From positions 1 to 14,778 of the forward strand of contig QQUD01000684.1 in assembly GCA_008501785.1 (NCBI GenBank): a stretch of DNA of 14,778 nt. The letters are read 5' to 3'. The translations under genes were made by a program, and so were the position numbers. The notes under the pieces are model-generated. The model had not been told where the DNA came from. It saw only the letters and a program-made list of their open reading frames with translations, and did no database searches. Shown piece by piece: positions 1 to 6,479 of the stretch. The stretch's first letter is position 1, and each line of letters begins with the position of its first letter. Source of the stretch: Chloroflexota bacterium (lineage in GTDB: Bacteria > Chloroflexota > Anaerolineae > Promineifilales > Promineifilaceae).

Positions 1-1132
1 CTTTGCAGATATTTTCTATTACGACCCATCTGTGCAAGATACGATTACAAAGCGATACTATGCAGGGGAAATGCAGGTAGCTACGCGGGTGAATGATGAG
101 TTGATATATAATTTGTATGATCCGAGCGGCCTGTCGCTGGTAATGGCAGATGTGGATGGGGATGAAATAGGGCGAATGCTGTATGATGGGTTTGGTGGCG
201 TGTTGACAAGCACAGTGCCGATTACCTTGACAGGTACAGTGTCAGATGTGCCAGATGCAACAACAGGATTGGTGTATCGAGGTGGGGGAAGCTGGTATGA
301 TCCGGCACTGGGTAGACCATTGCAGCCCAATGCAGTTGGTGGTCCACTAACTATACCTCAGACCCTGAATCGATATACTGCAACACCTCTGGGCCAGCCA
401 GGAGTATATCAAGCAAAGATGTCTTCACTTTACACATCAAGCGATTTTTCTGAATCCCTTCTTTCAAATAGTATTGGTGAAGTTGTTTCTAATAAAGTTA
501 TTGCGCCGCTAGGAATGAGATGGAAAAGAACATATTGGCAAGAAATTGTTCGAAATTCATCATCAAGTAAAGGAGCATTAAGAAAAGGCACTCAGCAGTT
601 AGTGGATGCGGGAATGCTTTCATCTGAGGCCCGAATGCAACTAATTAGTAACGGATATTGGAAAGGATCTTCAAATTTATCCATTGATGAATTGAAAAAG
701 TTTACGCGAACAATTGACGGAGCTGAAAAGTATACGATTTCTCGGCGTATCGGCAATATTTCTGTTAGCAAGCAACTTGGTATAACTGTAGGTGATTTAG
801 CACCTGGAATTGGTGCAGATCTGATCGTTGGCAGCTTATGGCAAGCAGTAGGGGACGGAGATTTATGGTTAAGCGACCCAGGATTAGCAGCGAGAAGGGC
901 CGGACATGCTGGTGTTGTAAATGCCACAGTGGGAGTTGGCGGAGCTCTTCTTGCAGCAAAGTTAGTTGCAATAGTTAATATTCCTGATCCCAGCGATTTG
1001 GCGGTAGTTCCTTTGACTATCATTGTGACTTCGATTTTAGACCATTCGATAGGTGACTACGTAGGTAGAGTATTTGAACCCTTGTTTGGTGATATTCGCA
1101 CGCGTCGTAACCTGGAGGCTTTAAAGCAATAA
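1..1132 (+). CDS. Rhs/YD-repeat protein, 3' end, with variable C-terminal tip (5' partial)
   Basis: The reading frame is open from base 2 with no stop upstream, so the gene runs off the left edge; the GTG at 32 is only the first internal start-like codon. Up to about base 406 it shows the end of an Rhs core: YD-like strands (NLYDPSGLSLV, MLYDGFGGVL) and the terminal signature GGGSWYDPALGRPLQPN (around 281-331), then LNRYTATPLGQPG. From about 407 the character changes: roughly 240 codons, more AT-rich, with no YD pattern, and two hydrophobic Gly/Ala/Val stretches (about 920-985 and 1000-1050), followed by a basic end (RTRRNLEALKQ). In Rhs proteins this position holds the polymorphic effector or toxin tip, released inside a shell formed by the YD repeats. 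I do not recognise the tip; membrane-active is a guess from hydrophobicity. No immunity-like gene follows. Rhs assignment is confident, toxin role is inference. Confidence 0.85.
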   Translation, partial: FADIFYYDPSVQDTITKRYYAGEMQVATRVNDELIYNLYDPSGLSLVMADVDGDEIGRMLYDGFGGVLTSTVPITLTGTVSDVPDATTGLVYRGGGSWYDPALGRPLQPNAVGGPLTIPQTLNRYTATPLGQPGVYQAKMSSLYTSSDFSESLLSNSIGEVVSNKVIAPLGMRWKRTYWQEIVRNSSSSKGALRKGTQQLVDAGMLSSEARMQLISNGYWKGSSNLSIDELKKFTRTIDGAEKYTISRRIGNISVSKQLGITVGDLAPGIGADLIVGSLWQAVGDGDLWLSDPGLAARRAGHAGVVNATVGVGGALLAAKLVAIVNIPDPSDLAVVPLTIIVTSILDHSIGDYVGRVFEPLFGDIRTRRNLEALKQ

Positions 1133-1390
1133 TATTATAAAATGAATAAGTAATTGGGTTCTGACAAAAATGACGTAATGTGGAAAACAAGAGGCTGACC
1201 TAATAGGGTTAGGGTTGACAGGCCAAAATCTTTATTAGGAAGAACCCTCTTGATCTAGTAAATTGTGCAGTATTTTGCCAAACTCATTGAATTTATCGTT
1301 TCAACCCTTGGCAAGCGGTTGGCCTACTAGAAGGTTTTATGGATAAGCATTGACGATTCGCTCACCTTCTGCTGTGGCGCTAATCAATTG

Positions 1391-1422
1391 GGTTGTGGAC
1401 GGCCTCTTGGCCGTGCCGCAAC
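1391..1422. other. GC-rich hairpin with split ACGGCC/GGCCGT core
   Basis: The arms GGTTGTGG+ACGGCC and GGCCGT+CCGCAACC pair over 14 positions, with a TCTT loop, one bulged G and one G-U pair. There is no T-run on either side, so it is not an ordinary intrinsic terminator. The core is the iterated palindrome of this window split by four bases. Confidence 0.5.
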
Positions 1423-1497
1423 CTCTCTTCGGCCTTTGACCGTTTTCTTTGTTGTTGTCGCATTCATTTGTCAGTGAGTGGAAGGAAACGACCGTTT

Positions 1498-1573
1498 CTC
1501 TCAGAGTAAACACAATTATCTCTGAGAGTAAACACAATTATCTCTGAGAGTAAACACAATTATCTCTCAGAGT
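1498..1573. repeat. tandem 22-bp repeat, three full copies plus a partial fourth
   Basis: Copies of CTCT(C/G)AGAGTAAACACAATTAT start at 1498, 1520 and 1542; a partial copy (CTCTCAGAGT) starts at 1564. Copies differ only at the centre of the near-palindrome CTCTNAGAG: C in the first and last copy, G in the two inner ones. The 22-bp period is about two DNA helix turns, as in iterons or multi-site operators, but no nearby gene requires either. There are no spacers, so this is not a CRISPR array. Confidence 0.85.
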
Positions 1574-1576
1574 CAT

Positions 1577-1619
1577 AAAAACAGCCTTGTGATCAAGCTT
1601 GGTCACAGGGCTGTTTTTT
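1577..1619. terminator. strong bidirectional intrinsic terminator
   Basis: AAAAACAGCCTTGTGA (1577-1592) pairs with TCACAGGGCTGTTTTT (1603-1618) over 16 bp with one wobble pair and a 10-base loop; T-runs lie on both strands (TTTTTT at 1613-1618; the A-run at 1577 gives T on the minus strand). It insulates the secreted-protein genes at 1772 from whatever is transcribed to its left. Confidence 0.85.
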
Positions 1620-1771
1620 ATGGGGAGCAATGCCAAATGTGAGAAGGTGTGGATGAGGAAAACGGCCGTTTCCACCACACCCCCCAAAACCTACGTCCAA
1701 AAAACCTTCTAAACACCATTGAATAAAGTAAAGACTATTGGCAATCCTTAACACAAAAAATGGAGTAACTC

Positions 1772-4700
1772 ATGAAAACCTTGCGCTTAATCGTCTTACT
1801 TAGCTTTCTTTCTCTGATCATTACCGCAAAAATATTACAAGCCCAAAACGTGGCTATTACCAGTGCCGATCTCGCTGATGTTGGGTTATTAGATGTAACC
1901 AGCTACGATGCCGACCCCACAGGGAACGATGATTCTACCGCAGCCATCCAGATGGCCCTCGACGATGCCTACACTCAACATAAAGCTGTTTTTATTCCGC
2001 CAGGTACATACAAAATCACCGATACAATCGAATGCCGCCGTGATCTTACTACATCCGAAAATTATTTATTTCGGGTAAAGGGTTGTCAAATTATTGGCTC
2101 TACAGAAGATGAAGGTGCGCTGCCTACACTTATATTGGACGACGATGCTGCTGGCTTTAGTAATACGGATGACCCAAAACCTGTTCTCAGATTTTGGACT
2201 TATATTGATGGTGAAAGCATGGCGTCAAATGGATTTGTTACTGGCGTGCGCAACTTGCATATTAAAGTGGGGTCTGGCAACCCGGGTGCCATAGCCTATT
2301 GGCATGAGGGTGCCCAAGAAAATATTATTATGAACCTGAAAATCACCATGCAATCAGGGTTTGCCGGTATGTATGCGCTGGTGGGTACCAATAGCGTATT
2401 AAATGGCATCGAAATCCAGGCTGATAAAGAACTGGCCGGGTCTGGGTATAAATATGGCATTTATGCACCGGAAGCACGTTGGCCTGTCATCACAAACCTG
2501 ATGATTAGTGGGCAAACAGATTATGCCATTTACAACTATAAATCGAGTGGCCCCTTGACGATTGCTGGTTTTGACATTGAACAAGATACGGCCCCTGCGA
2601 TTAAAACAGTCACCACCTGGAGCAATGGAGGTGGCAACATTACCTTTTTGGATGGCAAATTTCGTATTGAAAACCCAACAGATGCGCCTGTCATTGACAA
2701 TAGTGCCGGTAAAAATATTGTCCTCCACAATGTTTATTTTGGAGGCGCTCGCTACATCGTCCAATCAGGTGCTAATCCTAAAGTTTCTGGCAGTGATAAT
2801 TGGTTACATATTGATGAATATGTGGCCCCTCATAACGACGTTGGGAAGACGCTGATAAATGGTGCTGTCGCTTCAGCAGAAATTATAGGCACAATTACGT
2901 TATTAGAGGAAACTCCTACTATCAATCTTCGCCAACGCCATGCAATTGATCTCAGCCACTATCCCTCACCTGATGTCATGTTGGATGCAATTGCCAATAA
3001 CAATGGCTTGCTTGACAATGGCTTGAGGGTGGTTAATGTCGTCGATCATGATGTGGAAAGCGTAGATCGCACAGCAGCAGATTCCAAAGACGCGCCAGAC
3101 AACGGGCTAGCCATACAATCGTTAATTGATGATCCAGACATTGATATTCTATTTTTCCCAGCCGGATATTACCCGGTAAAACAAACGATTGTCTTAAATG
3201 AAAATACACACTTAACAGGTGTTGCTAATTATATTTCTCGTATTCTCGGACATAAAAAATGGGACAATCCCAGCGGGCTTACCTATTTGATAGAAACAGT
3301 GGATATGGCTGAAGCAGCGCCACGTATGTCTTTCATTGGCTTGCAATGGAGAACCTTTTCCGATTTGAACAAAGATTGGTTTGGTGGTGTGCACTGGCGC
3401 GCCGGTAAGTCCGAAGTGGTTTCCACACTAATGAGGTCCCTTTATTCAGATCCAATCGATGGAGATAATTCTGGGAATCCACGAATTGCGGCCCATTTTA
3501 CTGGGAATGGCGGTGGCCGCTGGTTTGGCGCTGGATTGTTTTCCGTTCCACATCACAACTACCATGATGATTATCGCCACTTGCTGATTGATGGCACTAC
3601 ACAGCCACTGATTATTTATGGCCTAAACATTGAAGATGGGCATGGTGATTATCAGGCTGAAATTAAAAATGCAGAAAACATTTTAGTTATTGGTGCTAAA
3701 ACCGAGAATGCCAACGATATCCTGATTCAAAATTCGCAAAATATTGTCTTTAATTCTTGGGCAGGTGATGAAGCATCGATGCATTTTGTAGATAGTTCGC
3801 CCGTTTTTGCTGCTCCTATTTCACCTAAAAAAGCTGATAGGCCCGGAAGCTCTTTGCGCGAAGATTTTGGTAATTTGTCAAATAGCTTTGCTATGGATGT
3901 TGTGACAGCCTTATTCAAACGTGGTGAAGTCGATCTAACTGTTTTCTTTGATGATAGTTTACCGCCAACGCCAACACCAACGCCAACAAACACGGCCGTT
4001 TCACCCACCCCTACTTTGCCCTCAACCCCTACTGAAACACCAACTCCTGGAGATTGCGCTGCTAATCCAGCGAATCTTATTGACAACCCTAGTTTTGAGA
4101 ATGGTGAGAATCGCTGGTCTTTTTATATAAACTCGTCTGACAGTTCGTCCAAAAATGATTTTATTGTCACCAATACAGACGCCTTCCATTGCGACTATTC
4201 GGCCCAAATAACGATTAATGGGGGGGATGGCGATAATGTCCAACTCTATCAAATGGACGTTGGTTCGAATATTAGTTTGCAATCCAACACGACGTACCAG
4301 CTATCATTTGCTGCTAAATTAGACAGTAATGATAGCAGTGGAAACAATCTTTCTTTACACCTGCAAATGCATGATAACCCTTACACTAATTATGGCCTAG
4401 ATAATATTAAAGTTGATCTTTCATCTTCGTGGCAAACGTATACTATCGAGTTCACAACCAGTGGTTTTTCGGGGTCGGTTAATGACGGCCGTTTACGTTT
4501 CTGGTTAGCGCCATATGCTGAAACGGGTGATGTATATCGGATAGATAATGTGGAATTAGTTCAGATAGACGGCTCGACACCAACCCCAACAAACACGGCC
4601 GTTCCACCCACAGCGACACATACACCTGCCCCGACCAATACGGCCGTTCCACCAACGCCTACGCCTGGCCCAACGCAGACACCCTTGCCAACCGTAACCG

Positions 4701-5101
4701 TTACACCTGGTGCCGGGTCTACCATTGAGATTTACGCCGCCGGACGTTATGGTACAGAGGACATGGAGCTGTTCATTGATGGAGTACTCGCATGGACTGT
4801 TGAAAATATTGGCGGTAACTACAGAGAAGGTGATTTCATTCGCTATACCTACATACACAATTCAACGGTTACTGCGGAGCAGATTCAGGTTCATCTTGTT
4901 GATACAAGCTTTGAAGGCACTTCTCCAGGACGCAACTTGAGAGTCGATAAAATATCCATTGATGGACAAGCGTATCAATCAGAAGATGCTTATTCCACCG
5001 GCACCTGGACAAATATTGATGGCTGCACACCCGGTTTTAAGCAATCCGAAATATTACATTTGAATTGCAACGGCTATTTTGAATATCGCGATGAGTCCTG
5101 A
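1772..5101 (+). CDS. secreted double beta-helix (pectate lyase superfamily/GH55-like) protein with two carbohydrate-binding-like modules
   Basis: 1109 residues. A signal peptide (1-25, cleavage likely after LQA) is followed by a right-handed beta-helix domain of the pectate_lyase_3/GH55 type (about 36-345), opening with DVTSYDADPTGNDDSTAAIQ and VFIPPGTYKI, the classic start of this fold. A second helix domain (about 425-680) repeats the theme (FFPAGYYPVKQTIVL), as in GH55 double-helix enzymes. Then a PT-rich linker (731-760), a jelly-roll module resembling CBM4/9 (about 763-933, NLIDNPSFENGENRW, Cys762/Cys807), a second PT linker (935-982) and a CBM60/CBM36-like calcium-dependent module (983-1109, GRNLRVDKISIDG, Cys1085/Cys1099). 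It probably binds and perhaps cleaves an extracellular polysaccharide; substrate and catalytic residues cannot be fixed by eye. GGAG at 1762 supports the ATG at 1772. It forms an operon with the next gene (42-base gap). Confidence 0.85.
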   Translation: MKTLRLIVLLSFLSLIITAKILQAQNVAITSADLADVGLLDVTSYDADPTGNDDSTAAIQMALDDAYTQHKAVFIPPGTYKITDTIECRRDLTTSENYLFRVKGCQIIGSTEDEGALPTLILDDDAAGFSNTDDPKPVLRFWTYIDGESMASNGFVTGVRNLHIKVGSGNPGAIAYWHEGAQENIIMNLKITMQSGFAGMYALVGTNSVLNGIEIQADKELAGSGYKYGIYAPEARWPVITNLMISGQTDYAIYNYKSSGPLTIAGFDIEQDTAPAIKTVTTWSNGGGNITFLDGKFRIENPTDAPVIDNSAGKNIVLHNVYFGGARYIVQSGANPKVSGSDNWLHIDEYVAPHNDVGKTLINGAVASAEIIGTITLLEETPTINLRQRHAIDLSHYPSPDVMLDAIANNNGLLDNGLRVVNVVDHDVESVDRTAADSKDAPDNGLAIQSLIDDPDIDILFFPAGYYPVKQTIVLNENTHLTGVANYISRILGHKKWDNPSGLTYLIETVDMAEAAPRMSFIGLQWRTFSDLNKDWFGGVHWRAGKSEVVSTLMRSLYSDPIDGDNSGNPRIAAHFTGNGGGRWFGAGLFSVPHHNYHDDYRHLLIDGTTQPLIIYGLNIEDGHGDYQAEIKNAENILVIGAKTENANDILIQNSQNIVFNSWAGDEASMHFVDSSPVFAAPISPKKADRPGSSLREDFGNLSNSFAMDVVTALFKRGEVDLTVFFDDSLPPTPTPTPTNTAVSPTPTLPSTPTETPTPGDCAANPANLIDNPSFENGENRWSFYINSSDSSSKNDFIVTNTDAFHCDYSAQITINGGDGDNVQLYQMDVGSNISLQSNTTYQLSFAAKLDSNDSSGNNLSLHLQMHDNPYTNYGLDNIKVDLSSSWQTYTIEFTTSGFSGSVNDGRLRFWLAPYAETGDVYRIDNVELVQIDGSTPTPTNTAVPPTATHTPAPTNTAVPPTPTPGPTQTPLPTVTVTPGAGSTIEIYAAGRYGTEDMELFIDGVLAWTVENIGGNYREGDFIRYTYIHNSTVTAEQIQVHLVDTSFEGTSPGRNLRVDKISIDGQAYQSEDAYSTGTWTNIDGCTPGFKQSEILHLNCNGYFEYRDES
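4637..5089 (+). repeat. duplicated PT linker plus CBM60-like module, copy 1
   Basis: This stretch and 5870-6325 encode the same linker and terminal module, about 70 % identical in protein by eye, with identical runs such as GRNLRVDKISIDGQ and STGTWTNIDGCTPG. At DNA level synonymous differences are scattered, so the copies are not recent. Both linkers include an ACGGCCGT copy at the Thr-Ala-Val of (N/E)TAVPP. Confidence 0.85.
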
Positions 5102-5143
5102 TGGCGGCTTTTCTCCTTTTCGCTCACCTTACTCAAGTAGGAG

Positions 5144-6337
5144 ATGGAAATTTTGAAAAATATAAAACCTATTCTAATTTTGTTTGTTGTTTTGCTTATT
5201 TCCGTAGCAGCAACAACTATTGCTGCCGTAGGCTTCACAAACCCGGTGGATCCGTTGCCTGCCGACAACCTGATTGATTATGAATCGGCATGGTTAAAGG
5301 ATTTAAGCGGCGGTCCCAATTGTCCCAATGTCTCGGGGTTTGGCACCTGGGTGAATGAAACGGGTCATATGGCATTGAGTTGTGGCGCACAAAAAAACCC
5401 GGCAGATGAAGGGAATGGTTCAGCCATGCAATTTGATGCAAATGTGCAAAGTGCAAATTCCCTTTTTCCCGGTGAAGACGCATATGTTTACTTAATAGTT
5501 AATGCCCCTCAGCCTCATAACACGCTAAAATTTTCAATGTGGCGAGTCCTGCGCAATGGTGGACAAGTTGATGCCACAATTTTCGGTTGTGACGCGCAAG
5601 GGGGGAATTGTGTTGAAGTGTGGCAAGTTGTGCCAATTTCTGACCTGCCAAGCTCGATTTTTTGGGAGCAGCTAAACCAGCGTGAAACGGCCGTTTCACA
5701 AAGCTACCCTACCTATAAAATTCGACAACACTGTCGATATAATGGAGGCAATGCAGGGTGCAAGTTTACCGGCTATTACTTCAGTGTTGAGCAGTCGGTG
5801 CAACTGCCAACAGTCACCCCAACACAAACGGCCCTGCCGCCAACTGCTACGAATACACCGGGACCAACAGAAACGGCCGTTCCACCAACGCCTACACCTG
5901 CTCCAACGCAGACGCCCTTACCAACCGTAACTGCCACACCTGGTGCTGGGTCTACCATCACGATTTATGCCGCCGGACGTTATGGCACTGAGGACATCGA
6001 GTTATTTATTGCTGGCATGCATGTTTCTACTTTTACCGATATTGGTGGTGATTACAGCGATGGCATATTTGAAGTTTTTACCTATACCCATCAGTCACCA
6101 GTTTCTTCAGACCATGTCCAGGTCCATCTTGTTGATACAAGTCAGGGTTCTGCTCCGGGACGTAATCTGCGTGTAGATAAAATTTCTATTGATGGACAAG
6201 ATTTTCAATCAGAGGGTGAATATGTCTATTCGACTGGTACCTGGACCAATATTGATGGATGTACACCTGGATTAAAGCAGTCAGAAATTTTACATTTGAC
6301 TTGTGGCGGCTATTTTGAATATCGAGTTGGGCCATGA
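5144..6337 (+). CDS. secreted protein with Cys-rich N-terminal domain, PT linker and CBM60-like module
   Basis: 397 residues. N-terminal signal peptide or membrane anchor (about 1-29), an unrecognised, probably beta-sandwich domain (30-217) with six cysteines (60, 80, 149, 156, 197, 206) that could form three disulfides, a PT-rich linker (220-268) and a CBM60/CBM36-like module (270-397, Cys373/Cys387) that is a copy of the end of the preceding protein. No catalytic motif is visible, so a binding or adhesion partner of the upstream enzyme is likely. Start: the Shine-Dalgarno AGGAG (5139-5143) touches the ATG at 5144, which is too close; the in-frame TTG at 5153 lies 9 bases downstream and is the better-spaced start, leaving the signal peptide intact. 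The gene is 42 bases behind the beta-helix gene and probably cotranscribed. Confidence 0.8.
   Translation: MEILKNIKPILILFVVLLISVAATTIAAVGFTNPVDPLPADNLIDYESAWLKDLSGGPNCPNVSGFGTWVNETGHMALSCGAQKNPADEGNGSAMQFDANVQSANSLFPGEDAYVYLIVNAPQPHNTLKFSMWRVLRNGGQVDATIFGCDAQGGNCVEVWQVVPISDLPSSIFWEQLNQRETAVSQSYPTYKIRQHCRYNGGNAGCKFTGYYFSVEQSVQLPTVTPTQTALPPTATNTPGPTETAVPPTPTPAPTQTPLPTVTATPGAGSTITIYAAGRYGTEDIELFIAGMHVSTFTDIGGDYSDGIFEVFTYTHQSPVSSDHVQVHLVDTSQGSAPGRNLRVDKISIDGQDFQSEGEYVYSTGTWTNIDGCTPGLKQSEILHLTCGGYFEYRVGP
5870..6325 (+). repeat. duplicated PT linker plus CBM60-like module, copy 2
   Basis: Partner of 4637-5089. It differs by a short insertion (EGEYVYSTG against EDAYSTG) and by one residue lost near the DTS motif. 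Shared exact words include the 17-mer GCCGCCGGACGTTATGG. Confidence 0.85.
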
Positions 6338-6415
6338 TTTAGGAGATTGCAGAGAATTGTCTTTTTTAGTGAGGGGTAACAATCTGGAGATTTGTTGAGT
6401 CGTGAGTCAGGAAAA

Positions 6416-6462
6416 GTGCAAAGTGCAAGATATTGTCTTTCAACAATCCTTGCACTTTGCAC
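6416..6462. terminator. hairpin between convergent genes
   Basis: Perfect 14-bp arms GTGCAAAGTGCAAG (6416-6429) and CTTGCACTTTGCAC (6449-6462), with a nested ATTGT/ACAAT stem in the loop. It lies between the plus-strand operon ending at 6337 and the minus-strand gene ending at 6480, the position of a shared terminator. On the minus strand a short TTTT follows; there is no T-run on the plus side, so termination is likely but not certain. Each arm is itself two 7-base near-repeats (GTGCAAA, GTGCAAG). Confidence 0.6.
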
Positions 6463-6479
6463 CCTGCTCCGTACTTAAT

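Larger units (their letters stand above)
1328..1711. repeat. 384-bp segment bounded by 15-bp inverted repeats
   Basis: TAGAAGGTTTTATGG at 1328-1342 is matched by the reverse complement of 1697-1711 (TAGAAGGTTTTTTGG) with one mismatch. The bounded segment contains the hairpin, the tandem 22-bp repeat, the terminator and one ACGGCCGT site, but no recognisable transposase. I find no clear target-site duplication next to the ends. It could be the relic of a small non-autonomous mobile element or simply a chance AT-rich match. Confidence 0.3.
1133..1771. other. gene-free stretch with repeats and a terminator
   Basis: I see no credible coding region in these 639 bases on either strand. A 66-codon minus-strand frame (1337-1537) has no ribosome-binding site, crosses a tandem repeat and a hairpin, and resembles no family I know. 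The stretch holds a GC-rich hairpin (1391-1422), a tandem 22-bp repeat (1498-1573), a strong bidirectional terminator (1577-1619), one ACGGCCGT site (1662-1669) and a pair of 15-bp inverted repeats (1328-1342 and 1697-1711). The immediate region after the Rhs gene (1133-1327) shows nothing I can name. The ribosome-binding site of the next gene (GGAG, 1762-1765) is at its right end. Confidence 0.7.

Noticed and set aside
1337..1537. 66-codon minus-strand open frame
   Set aside because: It crosses the tandem repeat and the GC-rich hairpin, has no ribosome-binding site and resembles no family known to me.
1498..1573. Possible CRISPR array
   Set aside because: The repeats are directly contiguous with no unique spacers, and no cas gene is present.
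3727..4086. Long antisense frames opposite the PT linkers (also 4556-4858 and 5776-5961)
   Set aside because: They translate to low-complexity Gly/Val/Arg, the expected antisense of Pro/Thr repeats, and have no start signals.
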